From Blumeriella jaapii (lineage: Eukaryota > Ascomycota > Leotiomycetes > Helotiales > Drepanopezizaceae): a stretch of DNA of 64,000 nt. Of this stretch, positions 46,824 through 63,795 are shown one piece after another (position 1 is the stretch's first letter; each line of letters opens with the position of its first letter). Under the pieces are notes generated by a model. It worked only from the letters and a program-made list of their open reading frames with translations, ran no database searches and was not told the origin of the DNA. Where the stretch lies: positions 806,001 through 870,000 of the forward strand of contig VWND01000075.1 in the NCBI GenBank assembly GCA_009599575.1. Reading direction: 5' to 3'. The position numbers and the translations under genes were made by a program.

Positions 46824-47075
46824 TACGCATCTTCTCCTATCCTGCAAAAATTGGCTAGGAGATGGTCAGGGCATAATCGAAGAGGCGAAAGATCGGAGAA
46901 ATGCACGTTTTTTTCTTCTTTTCATTTTTTTCCTTTCCTTTTCCCTCTTTTTATATGCATCTTACCCTATCCTGTAAAAGTTGGCTAGGAGATGGTCAGG
47001 GCATAATCGAAAAGGATTTCGAAAGATCGGAGAAGTGCCTTTTTTCCTTTTCTCTCCTTTCCTTTCTTTTCCGTT

Positions 47076-47130
<55 letters not shown>

Positions 47131-47228
47131 TATGTTTTTTTTGTATGCATCTTACCCTATCCTGTAAGAATTGGCTAGGGGATGGTCAGGGCATAATCGA
47201 AGAGGCGAAAAAAGATCGGAGAAGTGCA
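46824..47228. repeat. three copies of an ~85-bp unit separated by T-rich tracts
   Basis: Copies at 46824-46906, 46954-47039 and 47144-47228 share the blocks TTGGCTAGGAGATGGTCAGG, GCATAATCGA and GATCGGAGAA. They differ by a few substitutions and small indels. Each is preceded by CCCTCTTTTTATA or a T run (47088-47129 is 42 T). On the minus strand each unit is therefore followed by an A-rich tail. No tRNA, coding or known element could be assigned. Confidence 0.85.
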
Positions 47229-48352
47229 TCATCGTTGGAAAGAAAGAAAAAAAGAGATCTATCTGACAGGATTACGCAACACGTCAAACTCTGTGTTGTG
47301 TTTGTACTTGTGTATTGCTTGCTTATTTGCTCGTCTATATATTTCTTTCTTTTGCATCGGTCTTTTTTATTTCTCTCTTATGGTTTGTTGCATATGCTAC
47401 TATAGGATCATTCCCACATGCTTATAATCGCTCGATATCGGGACCCCCCCCCCCCCCCCCCCCCTTATTTGATCCCTCTGGGTACAATGAACCGCTTTCG
47501 CGGTTAATGAAAATTATCCAGTCGTGTTGTGTCTTTTTGCTTTTTAAATTATTACGTCGGCTTTGCTTTTTATTCAAAAAGCGAGCATTAGTTAGTTGGT
47601 TGATTGTAAGCGGCTACGAGAACCCAAACACCAGGCTCGCTTGATGCTTGACGTTGCTTGGAAAAAAGGCATATTCGGCTTCTCTGATTCGTGGACAGAT
47701 ATCGTTCGTTGTTGCTTGCTTGCTTACTTGCTTGCTTACTTGCTTGCTTCGAAAGCGGTGCGATTGACGAGCTTGAGATGCGAAGTGAAGTTGGCTTGAC
47801 ATCGATCTTGCGTGCTGGAAAATGGAGCCCTGACCTGGAGCTTCCTTGTTGCCCGGAGCCTCGGGTTGTGTTACATAGGTAGGAATGAGATAGGCTGGAG
47901 TGGAGCTCCAAAGCTTGTCTTGAAGCGTTTGTCTTTGGTGGCTCTCGAGAATCGAGAAGTGTAATGGTTTGGGATGGATGGGGTGTGACTACCATTCTCA
48001 GTCGTGAAGCCGTGACCGCACGTGATATGCCGAGACTCGCGTCAAGTTAGCGGCACAAGCCGTCGCGGCGCTACACAACCACGAGCCGATTGCTCCAGCT
48101 GCACTTGAACTTATTGCCTGCTTGTCGAAGACGCTCATGGTTCTCGGGCCGCATTGAAAACGTGGCTGCGCAGCTACACTTCCATCATCCGGTAAGCTTC
48201 CCTCACGTTACTCTCTATCACAGGACTGACTGGACTCTACAGGTCGAAAGCAGCTCTTCCAAGCTAGTCTCGGTGCAGTCCTAGGCCCTTAACACCAGTC
48301 TACGAAGATCAACTCGTCGAGCGCGCGCCCCGACCCGCGCTCACTACGAGCC
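47229..48352. other. intergenic, upstream of 2EXR gene
   Basis: Contains a 21-nt poly-C (47444-47464) and a CTTGCTTA array (47711-47750). No gene is seen. The last 300 bp should hold the 2EXR gene promoter. Confidence 0.5.
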
Positions 48353-49459
48353 ATGGGTGGCATCATACCGCGGAATAGATTCACCTGCTTCCCCAGGTTA
48401 CCTCCCGAACTTCGGCTTCTGATATGGGAGGCAGCCTTGCCGGGTCCACGCATGGTGACCTTACGCCAGAGACCTGTGAAGAAGACTTTCTTGGATTACG
48501 AAGAGGAGACAGGACGGCCGTGGTATAGTGAGTCCCTCGACGAGACCGACGAGGACGACGAGGACAACGAGGACGCCGAGGATGACGAGGACGCCGAGGA
48601 CGATGAGGACGCCGAGGACGACGAGGACGCCGAGGACGACGAGGACAACGAGGACGCCGATGACGACGAGGACGACGAGGACGGGAGGGCGTTGGAACGG
48701 CCGTTCGGCGGAGAGACACGCCTTGGGATAGGAGCTGCGGGGTGGGATGAGAGACTGTTTGGGCGGACACCTATGCTGGGAATCGAATCTAATCGCCAAC
48801 CGCCTGGAATAGCATTCGTTTGCCGCGAGGCGTACAAGGTGGTGACTCATCGCTACACCAAGTCTTTCGGATACCGCGGTACGATCGGATGCACGTACTT
48901 CGATTTTGAATCCGATATTCTCTATCTGCGGCCGCGAAACTTCTCGTGCTACTTGCGGCCTGACAATGATGTCAACGAGAATGATGTCCGCCTGAATGAT
49001 TTCAGCCCGATCCTGACAGGAATATCGGGTCTCTTTGCATTTGAGAACAGTGAAGATGCGGGCAGAGTCAGGAAATTGGCAGTCTCAGTACCTCGCTGGT
49101 TTCGACTGGAAGACTTTCTGATCAAGATCTTAGAAATCTTTACCGGTGTCCAAGACATCATATTGGTGTTGAAGGACTATCTCGAAGAATACGAGTGGCA
49201 TCGCGAGGAAGATCTAGACCGTCAAGGAGGACAATTGATCAATCCAGTCAGCTTTCACGCGGTTATGAGAGTCTATTACGATGGTCGCCGTCAAGCCTTA
49301 GAAGGTAAATTCCCGGTGTTGACGCTTCCACGTTATCGCGTGCAACGGCAAGTCATAGCCAGCATCGAGAAAGCGAAGAGAGCATGGGAAACCGATGGCC
49401 AAAGCAAGAAGAGTCGTGGCCAAATGTTCTGCCAAAGGCCTTCGTGCCCTCGAGGATGA
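48353..49459 (+). CDS. 2EXR-domain protein with acidic repeat
   Basis: A single open frame of 368 residues. The N-terminus has FTCFPRLPPELRLLIWEAAL, the hallmark of the fungal 2EXR domain, followed after the acidic region by PPGIAFVCREAYKVVTHRY, YFDFESDILYLRP, VRKLAVSVPRWF and GVQDIILVLKDYLEE. The 2EXR family is large and functionally poorly known. Residues ~63-112 are Asp/Glu-rich, encoded by a repeated 18-bp unit (EDDEDA). The C-terminus after ~49430 is uncertain: the called frame ends in CQRPSCPRG, while the next frames stay open to 49590 (KAFVPSRMKRYLNKAEHMY) or about 49490. Confidence 0.83.
   Translation: MGGIIPRNRFTCFPRLPPELRLLIWEAALPGPRMVTLRQRPVKKTFLDYEEETGRPWYSESLDETDEDDEDNEDAEDDEDAEDDEDAEDDEDAEDDEDNEDADDDEDDEDGRALERPFGGETRLGIGAAGWDERLFGRTPMLGIESNRQPPGIAFVCREAYKVVTHRYTKSFGYRGTIGCTYFDFESDILYLRPRNFSCYLRPDNDVNENDVRLNDFSPILTGISGLFAFENSEDAGRVRKLAVSVPRWFRLEDFLIKILEIFTGVQDIILVLKDYLEEYEWHREEDLDRQGGQLINPVSFHAVMRVYYDGRRQALEGKFPVLTLPRYRVQRQVIASIEKAKRAWETDGQSKKSRGQMFCQRPSCPRG
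48550..48685 (+). repeat. in-frame 18-bp acidic repeat
   Basis: Imperfect GAGGACGACGAGGACGCC units within the 2EXR gene. Unit length is a multiple of three, so copy-number change keeps the frame. Confidence 0.9.
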
Positions 49460-52400
49460 AGAGATATCTCAACAAAGCCGAGCACATGTATAAGTTGGCT
49501 GTGGAGAATAGTAAAGAGGCAAAGGTCCGGGATGCTCTCGGAGCTGCCGGGGGGAGTGTTGACGCCCTGTCGGAGGTGGACGATATTTAGGATAAGGACC
49601 ATTCTGTCCTATGCAGTGGGTGGACATCTGAATATGCGCTCGTGGAATCACATGTCACCCCACCAATTATCCACTGCTTTTACAATTACATAAATCCACT
49701 ATTAGAAGCTTGATTTTAAATATAAATCAAATTGAAACTTGGTATCGAAAGTACATTTCATTCAATTAGTGTTTAGTATATCACCCGTTTGCAGCTGTAA
49801 CAGCGTTTCTTTTCTTTTGCATGCTTTTCGCTGGCTTATTTGAAAACTGATGTTTCTAAAGCTTTCACGTTTTTTGTGCAGTTCTTTGTTAATAATCGCT
49901 GTATTACTGTACAACGGTGATACTTTGTAGGTATTCATAGGACTTGGTGGATTTAGCCATGGTTAAGGCATGGGCCCCTTTGAGACCCCTTCCTTGCCAC
50001 TGACTAAGTAAGGTACCTTCTTCTTCAACAGGTATAAAAGCAAGCAAGGCACCACCCCCCTTAGATACCTATAAGTATAGAAACTACGCCTTCCCATTCA
50101 TACTTTCAATTATTCTTCTTTTCCTTTCTTCAGTCTTTTTTAGGGCATTCCCTAGACTGGTATCTTACCCACCGATGTATGGCCGTATCAGTGTGGTTTT
50201 CCTACCTACGGTACTTTTACATTATGTGATTGTTTTGTGTAACTGTTAGCTTTGAGTTAAGCTTAATTATTTTTGCTTTAAACAATTTCTGTAGATTTGC
50301 GATCGGGTTCATATCCGGAGAATATAAAATTGATTTAATGCTTATGTTAGGGAACTATTGCTCAATACCTAATGTGCGTTTTATAAATTGAAATATTGTT
50401 TTGCATTTAAATGCTATCGTCGTAAAAGATCGTAAAAAGGTATCTTCGAGGTATCTGACGGCTGTAACAGATCACGGTCCGGTGCCCAGGCGCATCTTTA
50501 TATATCCAGGTAGGTAGGTACTGTACAGTAAGTAAGTCCGCCCTTTCAGAATTCGTTTCAGCTGTTCAATTAAAGTCGATAAGTAGAACGCTCAACTTTT
50601 TTTTTTCTTTTTCGCCGATGTATCAATCTGTGAGTCTCCTATCGCCACCTCCATCGCGTAACAGATGATGATGATGATGATGATGATATTGTTTAACGTC
50701 TGGAGGGGGCAGTCAAACTGCGCAACCTCACGCCTCCCGGAGGGCATTGGAGACGTGCTAAGCTGGGGATTTTTACATACAAAGATAGACCCTCGAGGAA
50801 GATCGCGTAACAGGTGAAAGAGCTAGAATGGCATTTCTACAGTACTACTTGGTCGATCGGAAAAGCTTTCGCGCGCAGCAAGAGATTTTTTTTCTTTTTT
50901 CTTTTTCGGGTTTGTTTTGAAGACTGCTTGCTATTGCGAACACCATGGGGAAAAACACCAGAGTGCTCGGCTTGCGATTGTGTAACAGTGATATGAATCT
51001 AGCTTCTACTCTACAGCCTCTCCTCCACAGCCTTTACCCCCAGGGCGCACCTTTCGGCAAAGTCCTCGGCGCCGGGCAGTTTACCGCTGTTCTCAAAGCG
51101 CCTTCTGCATCCGCCAGCTAAGAACCAGACTTCTCCCGTGCTTTGCGAGGCTGCGGCCGGAGTTGCGTCGTGTGGTCTGAAAGTCCGCCTTTCCCGTCCT
51201 CAGCGGACGAAAAAGGCTTCGGAAGGACGTTCGATGGATAGGAGCGAAGAACATTCGTTTCTGTCCACATGAGAACGTTGCGCGAGAGACTTCACCGCTG
51301 ACGGAATCCGGGTTGCTCGTGGCCATGCTTTCGTACGAGGTTGTTTCGAAGTAGAGTATATTGTTATAGCATTTGCGCGTCCGGACCCGATTGCACAGAG
51401 ATGCTTTGACCTTGATATTGACGCTGTTATGCCATATCAAGATTGTCGTTGCGGTTCTTGGGATCCAAAAGTCCACAGTTTTGGCGTATCGTTGGATCGA
51501 CATGTTATTGGATTCTGAACTAGAGGTCAGGCCGAAGAACACGATGTCTTACTCGATGATGATCAGTCTTCCCTCGAGGGAAACGTGTTCCGTGTCTTGA
51601 ATCGAAGCCCTATCTCCTATTCACAGGTTTTCTCTTGGAGAAGTTGGATTCCAGCAAAGGAGATGCGAGCCTTCGTCTCCTTACTGATTTAAGATCACTT
51701 GCAAGTGCTATCAAATTGATCGATCAACTGCACGGAGTTAGGGTTTATGCAAGCACTCCCTCTCAACGGGGGTTATCGCAACAGTGGACGACCATCATAT
51801 CGTTTGTCTTGACCGGAAGCCGTGCGCTCCATCGCCGAGGTCCCTGGATGTCGACGACAGACAGCCTTCGACGAATCTCGGAAGCCGCTTCCCACCCACG
51901 CTCAGTGTTTGATCACGCAACAGCTTGCAAGACGCAGCCAACTTTTCGAGGAGCAAGCCGCTACACACAGTCCGAACGATGCGGCTTTGGTTTCGCAGCC
52001 TTTTCAGTTCCATCGATAGCAGCGGCTTGCGTATCCGCTTCTGGGTCCATCCTCGCACTAGCTCTCCACCGCACTCGATACATCGTATACAAGTCTCTAT
52101 TTTACGACGCGCGACACACCGGTGCATTCCATATCGAAGCCGCGGCCAAAGCCAGCCTGCGAATCGTGGGAGCTCTGCGGTAGATACACCATCGTGCTCG
52201 TCCTCGTGTCACGCGCGCATCGGGAACGAACTGGGCGCCACGAATATGTAGGATCACATTGGCTTTCGGCCACGTTTTGTCACGCCGCCGGGGATTCAAT
52301 TCCCAGCACAGTATAGTACTGTAAGCACCTACTGTACTGTAAGTAAGCACCCTTCGTTAACTTGAAATCGAGTAAAACGGCTCGGGCCGGGACCGGAAAG

Positions 52401-52794
52401 TACCTATGAGCTACTTTTCTTTCCCGCGATGCTTTATTTTAAACATGCTTTATTGCTCCCTTTAGTTCGGACGGTGTTGGTATCACAGGTGGTGATGCAG
52501 GGAAACGACTAGTCGTATTATCGGGTTGAAACTGTATGCATTCTACGAGGTCCAGCTAGTATGAGAATATGGGGTAGGTATGTGCATGCGCTAGCGCAGC
52601 CCACCTACAACTCGTGATCTCTATCACCTGATACCCACGTGACCCCTATGGGCATTCCCACGGACGGGAATGCTCAATCCCGTGATGGGCTTGATTCGCC
52701 GACGCTTGAGGTTTTTCCTATTCCGGCGCCCATCACGTGCTCGCCCCAAGGCATGGTTCATCTCGAACCTCTGCGGTATTGGGTGTGATGGATT
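49460..52794. other. AT-rich to mixed intergenic region
   Basis: The part from 49640 to 50420 is AT-rich. A GAT array and the 28-bp dispersed element lie at about 50664-50710; a TACTG block lies near 50520 and another near 52315. The element shared with 13627-13651 lies at about 52475-52499. Frames at 51093-51542 (-) and 51635-52183 (+) stay open but show no domain or ATG-plus-splice logic, so no gene is called. Confidence 0.5.
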
Positions 52795-53065
52795 TTCTTG
52801 GTGTCTTTTATTTTCTTCTCTTCTCTTTTTTCCTTCTCTTCTTTTCCTTCTCTTCTTTTCCTTCTCCTCTTTTCCTTTCCTCCTCTTTTCCTTCTCCTCT
52901 TTTCCTTCTCCTCTTTTCCTTCTCCTCTTTTCCTTCTCCTCTCCTTTTCCTTCTCCTCTTTTCCTTCTTCTCTTTTCTTTCTTCTCTTTTCCTTCTCCTC
53001 TTTTCTTCTTCTTTTCCTCTCTTTCCTTCTCCTCTTTTCCTTTCTCCTCTTTCTTTTCCTCTCCT
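52795..53065 (+). repeat. polypyrimidine tract, CTTTTCCTTCTC-type units
   Basis: About 270 bp with nearly pure pyrimidine on the plus strand, built of irregular CCTTCTCCTCTTTT units. It is open in several frames only because of composition. Confidence 0.95.
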
Positions 53066-58934
<5,869 letters not shown>

Positions 58935-61900
58935 ATGTCAGACCGTTACCGCTACCCGCGGGCGCGCTCCCCTCCCCTCCTCAGCGCGGGCCGAACCTCG
59001 CTCCCCATCAACCTCAGCGGCTGGGCCAGCCCGACGGTCCAGATCCACGAGCATGTGCACGTGGTGCCCACCTCGCGCCGCGAGGTCGTCTCGGGCCCGC
59101 GCAGCAGCACCGGCTCCGTGACCAACGGCGGCACCATCACGACGACGTACAAGGTCAAGAGCGACGTGCCCGCGCAGACAAGCAGTCTGCGAGAGACCAG
59201 CCGCACGAGGCGGTCGACGCTCGATAGCCACAGCCGTCCGGCCATCGTGTCGACGGCGACGCGGCAGCGGCCCGTCATCCACACGAGCAGCGGAGCCATC
59301 CGGCCCGATAGTCCGCTGAAGAACCCGTTCCGCTCGAGCGAGGAGGAGTACATCACGGTGCCGGCGACCTCCCGACACGGAGGCCACCTCCACCACTCGA
59401 AGAGATACAGCGTGACGGTGGAATCCGCGGCCCCGGACCGGAAGGAGGCGGGCAGACTGCATGCCGTGCCCGTGCGCGAGGCGGCCTATGCCAACACGAG
59501 CTCCCGATCCAGGCCCGCCTACGCCGGCGTCACCACGACCACCACCCGACACACCGAGACCATCTCGGACGATTATGGCGAGGACGGATACGGCTACACG
59601 AACCCGCGAGAGCTGGTGCAGTACGATTTGAACCACAGCCAGTCCACCCACCGATCGCGCCGGGACAGCAGCGTCGGCGAGCGCAGCCGGCCCACGAGCA
59701 TCACCGGATATGGCGACATCGTGCCCCGCGCCTACGACGCGAGGGAGCGAGGGCCGCCGCTGACGACCCGAGGCTTCGACAAGATCCGGGGATCGAAGTA
59801 CGAGGTGACCTCGACCGGCCCGGGCTTGGTCGTCACACCCATGGCCCCCATGGCCCCCGTCGCCATCGTGGAGCCCGTGCAGAGGCTGGCTCCGTTCGAG
59901 CCCGTGCAGAGGGCCGCGACCATTGAGCCCGTGGAGCCCGTCCGACGGGCCAGCAGCTCCCGGTCCCGCCCACAATCCATGTACGAGAACCGCGAGCCTC
60001 ACCGACGAGACTCGCGGGACAACTACTACGAGGTGCGGGACGAGGACCGGCGAGAGCAGCCGCGTGCATCGCCATGACAATCCGGTGGAGCAACGCGGCT
60101 TTGGCATCCGGGCCGAACGATCCGAACGCGCGGACCGGGTGGAGCGACCCGAAAGCCGAGCGCGAGCGGAGAGGTCGGAGCGTGTCGAGAGGAACGACCG
60201 GCCCGAGAGATCTGACCGTCTCGACAGGGCCGAACGCCCCGAGAGGATCGAGAGGCCGGAGAGCCGCGCCCGCGTCGACAGAACCGAACGCATGGAGAGG
60301 AACGACCGCCCCAGCCGCAGCGACAACAGACCCGACCGGGAGCGAACCGAGCCCAAGGAGCACAAGAGCCGCGACGTCCTGACCACGGGTCTCGGTCTGG
60401 CTGGAGCCGCGCTTGGTGTGAATGCCCTGAAGAACGCGGCTCGAAACCGAGAGGAGAGGGACGATCGCGAGGAGCGTGAGGAGCAGAAGCGGCGCGACGA
60501 GCGCGAGGAGCAGAAGCGGCGCGAAGAGCGCGAGGACCAGAAGCGGCGCGAAGAGCGCGAGGACCAGATACGGCGCGACGAGCGCGACGAGCAGATACGG
60601 CGCGAGGAGCGCGAGGACCAGAAGAGACGTGAATACGACGAGGAGCGGCGACGAAGAGAGAAGGAAGAGAGGAGCCCCGACCTGGGGGGACGGGAACAGA
60701 AAGAGAGATGGCAGGACTACCCGCCGACACCGCGCGAGACGCCGCCGAGAGACCCGAGAGACATGCCGCCCCCGCCACCACGCGATCTGCCGCGCAAGGT
60801 CAGCCCTCCGCAAGCCTCGCCCAGCACCCGCGACTCTAGGGAGCGCGGCACATCCAGAGACCGGCGCGAGAGGGAGTCGGAGCGCCGCGAGAAACAGCGC
60901 GACGCATCATCGGAAGCCGCTGTGAACGGGTCGGCTATCGATGCCCGCTCCGACAGCTCGGGCTCGGATGAATACCGCCCTCGATCGCGCCGCGAGCCGC
61001 CCGCTCGCGGAGAGTCTGGCGCCGCCGCCGCGCCATTCAACCCCAAAGACACGACGGACCTGTTTGCGTTGAAGGAAGCTCTCAAATCCAAGGACAATCA
61101 AACCACCAGCAAGCTCAACGCCGAGCCCGCGAGCAAGCCTCGCACACCTCGAGCCTCGTCCACCGAGACCGGTCGAGAAGCCATCGACAATCGCCACGAC
61201 CTCCAAGACCGCCGCTCTCGCGACTCCGTTCCCTCGAGCGACAAGGAGACCCGCCAGGCCCGCGTCGTGTCGCCTCCCCGAGAAAAGGTTGAGGAAGCCC
61301 CGAAGCCAGTGGTCAAGGGCATCCTGCGCCAGCCGAAAGAGAAGTTCCCCGAAGACCCCGCCCCGATCCGTGAGGGCGTCGCTCCGTTGAAAGATGCGAA
61401 GAAGGACGGGATCCCCCCGGACGCGCGATGGACGAAGATCAGCCGGAAGCTGGTGAACCCCGAGGCGCTGGAGGCGGGCAAGGAGCGGTTCGAGGCGAGG
61501 GAGGACTTCGTCATCGTCTTGAGGGTGTTGAGCCGGGACGAGGTGCAGGGGTACGCGGAGGTTACGCAGAGGATTCGAGGTGAGTGTCCCCATCCTAGCA
61601 CGTGGTTAACTAACTCACGCTTCCCCAGCCTCCCGCGAAGAACTCGAGGCCATCGAAGCCTCTGACCGCCGCCGTGCCCGGCGCGAACGTCACGAACGCT
61701 ATAAGCACGAGCGGGGCGGGGAGATCCCTCGCACCGAGCGCGGCGAACGCCGACATCGCCGTCACGGCGAGGAGCGTGATAGGAGACGCGAGAGCGACTC
61801 CGGCTCCGACAGCACCGAGGAAGATGACGACGACAAGGTCAAGATGATTGAGCCGCCGCAGAAGCGGGCCACTTTTAACGAGGCGCTGATGAGTGGCGGG

Positions 61901-61969
61901 CTAGGGAACCTGGTAGGGGTGAAGGATGGGGGGTCACGGACGCCGGTGGGTGTGAGGAGGGAGAAGTGA
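58935..61969 (+). CDS. large Arg/Glu-rich protein with conserved fungal C-terminal domain (one apparent frameshift)
   Basis: The ATG at 58935 (GCGAAATGTC) starts a frame open to 60077. A second frame carries the protein from about 60052 to 61579. A 49-bp intron (61580-61628) leads to the last exon 61629-61969. The change near 60051-60063 fits one extra base and gives about 994 residues. The N-terminus is disordered (SDRYRYPRARSPPLLSAG, VQIHEHVHVVPTSRRE). The middle has repeated RSERADRVERPESRA blocks, a short hydrophobic LTTGLGLAGAALGVNAL, and long charged EEREDQKRREE helices. The C-terminus has the conserved PDARWTKISRKLVNPEALEA, DFVIVLRVLSRDEVQGYAE, then an Arg/His-rich tail. I place it, with moderate certainty, in the uncharacterised fungal DUF8035 family. 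Function is unknown. Confidence 0.8.
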
Positions 61970-62189
61970 AATGGTTAGAGGATGGTGGGGTAAGACGACT
62001 GGCAGTGTAGGTTTACATAAAACGGTGTTGCGTTGGGTGGGATGGATGGCATTTAGAGACGAATAGGAGGAGGCTGGATAGGGAACGGAGGAGTTGAACG
62101 GAGCACACAGGCGTTCAGATGGGTTGGGAAAGGATCAGCAGATAAGATGAAGTAACGATCGGAAGTGGTTTTATACATGATTTTGCACT
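61970..62189. other. 3' flank of the Arg/Glu-rich gene
   Basis: Non-coding sequence leading into the terminal repeat mosaic. Confidence 0.5.
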
Positions 62190-62325
62190 TTTTTCTTTCT
62201 CTTGCTTTTCTCTTCTCTTGCTCTTGCTCTTCTCTTGCTTTTCTCTTCTCTTGCTTTTCTCTTCTCTTGCTTTTCTCTTCTCTTGCTTTTCTTTTCTCTT
62301 GCTCTTGCTCTTGCTCTTTTCTTGC
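62190..62325 (+). repeat. CTTGCTTTTCTCTT-type array
   Basis: About nine imperfect units of 10-14 bp built on CTCTTGCTTTT. Confidence 0.92.
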
Positions 62326-62435
62326 TCGTATGATGGATTCTGTCGTTGTGTGAAGTCTGAGTGAGTGTAAAAGCCTCAGTGTATCAGTCAGTACTGTATC
62401 AGTCAGTACTGTACTGTATGTATGTGAGCAGTGAG

Positions 62436-62602
62436 CATGAGCATAAGCATAAGCATAAGCATGAGCAGGCGAAATCACTAAGTGAGTGGGTAAGTAAGTA
62501 CCTATGCGGTATTGTAGGTAGGTATTGTATTGTATTGTGTTGTATTGTATTGTATTGTATTGTATTATAAGCTCGTATGCTCGTATGCTCGTATGCTCGT
62601 AT
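62436..62602 (+). repeat. three short arrays: AGCATA, TTGTA and CTCGTATG
   Basis: AGCATA units at 62436-62466, TTGTA units at 62520-62567 and CTCGTATG units at 62573-62602 lie end to end. Confidence 0.9.
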
Positions 62603-62618
62603 TCATATATATATACGG

Positions 62619-62800
62619 TAAGTGAGTGAGTGAGTGAGTGAGTGAGTGAGTGAGTGGATAAGTGAGTGAATGAGTGAGTGAATGAGTGAGGGAGTGAGGG
62701 AGTGAGGGAGTGAGTGAGTGAATGAGTGAATAAGTAAGTGAATAAGTGAATGAATAAGTGAATAAGTGAGTGAATAAGTGAATAAATAATTGAGTAAATC
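62619..62800 (+). repeat. GAGT/GAAT tetranucleotide array
   Basis: A long (GAGT)n grades into GAAT/AAGT variants toward the right, suggesting an older, mutated end. Confidence 0.93.
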
Positions 62801-62817
62801 CCTCCCTAAGTAAATCC

Positions 62818-63385
62818 GTGAATGCCTGCGTGCGTGCGTGCCCTCCGTCCGTCCGTCCCTGCCTGCGTGCGTGCGTCCCTCCGTCCCTCCGTGCCTCCGT
62901 GCGTCCCTCCCTCCGTGCCTGCCTCCCTCCCTGCGTCCGTCCCTCCGTCCGTCCGTCCCTCCCTCCGTCCCTGCTTCCGTCCGTCCCTCCGTGCCTCCGT
63001 CCGTGCCTGCGTCCCTGCCTGCTTCCGTCCGTCCCTCCGTGCGTGCCTCCCTGCGTCCCTGCCTGCGTGCCTCCGTCCGTGCCTCCGTGCCTCCGTCCGT
63101 GCCTCCGTGCCTCCGTGCCTCCGTGCCTCCGTGCCTCCGTGCCTCCGTGCCTCCGTGCCTCCTTGCCTCCGTGCCTCCGTGCCTCCGTGCCTCCGTGCCT
63201 CCGTGCCTCCGTGCCTCCGTGCCTCCGTGCCTCCGTGCCTCCGTGCCTCCGTGCCTCCTTGCCTCCGTGCCTCCGTGCCTCCGTGCCTCCGTGCCTCCGT
63301 GCCTCCGTGCCTCCGTGCCTCCGTGCCTCCGTGCCTCCGTTGCCTCCGTGCCTCCGTGCCTCCGTGCCTCCGTGCCTCCGTGCCT
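62818..63385 (+). repeat. CCTCCGTG octanucleotide minisatellite
   Basis: From about 63065 to 63385 the 8-bp unit CCTCCGTG repeats about 40 times with rare T variants. The left part (62818-63065) is a degenerate version mixing CGTCCCTC and GCCTGCGT. Because 8 is not a multiple of 3, all three frames encode the same cyclic peptide (Pro-Pro-Cys-Leu-Arg-Ala-Ser-Val). Confidence 0.97.
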
Positions 63386-63435
63386 GCCTAAGTGCCTGCC
63401 TGTCGGTAGGTTGGACTGCTGCTTTTGCTTATTTG

Positions 63436-63795
63436 ATTGATTAATTGATTGGTTGGTTGGTTGGTTGATTGGTTGGTTGGTTGGTTTGGTTGATTGGTTG
63501 ATTGATATATGTTTTTGGACACTTGCCTTTTTCTTTCTTTTTTTTGGGCGTGTTTGCTTGTTTTGGTGGATTGCTTGCTCTTTTTGGTGGATTGGTTGGT
63601 TGGTGGATTGTTGGATTGTTTGTGGATTGTGTTTGTTAGGTTAGTTGCTGGTTGATTTTTTGGTTGATTATGTTTTGGTTGGTTGGTTGATTCTTTGGTT
63701 TGGTGTTTGATTGGATGGTTGATTGGGTGGTTGGGTGGTTGGGTGGTTGGTTGGGTGGTTGGTTGGTTTGGTTGGTTGATTAGTTGGGTTTGTTA
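63436..63795 (+). repeat. TTGG/TTGA tetranucleotide-rich stretch
   Basis: Imperfect (GGTT)n with GATT variants over 360 bp, interrupted at 63505-63590. A TACTG block and GTAG array follow at 63838-63865. Confidence 0.9.

Noticed and set aside
46432..46988. Arg/Glu-rich and Ser/Leu-rich frames
   Set aside because: Product of the CCTCT array.
51093..52183. 149-aa (-) and 182-aa (+) open frames
   Set aside because: Neither has a recognisable motif or convincing start and splice structure; a degenerate gene cannot be excluded.
62818..63444. Three overlapping ~200-aa Cys/Pro/Arg-rich frames
   Set aside because: They are the same octanucleotide repeat read in three frames.
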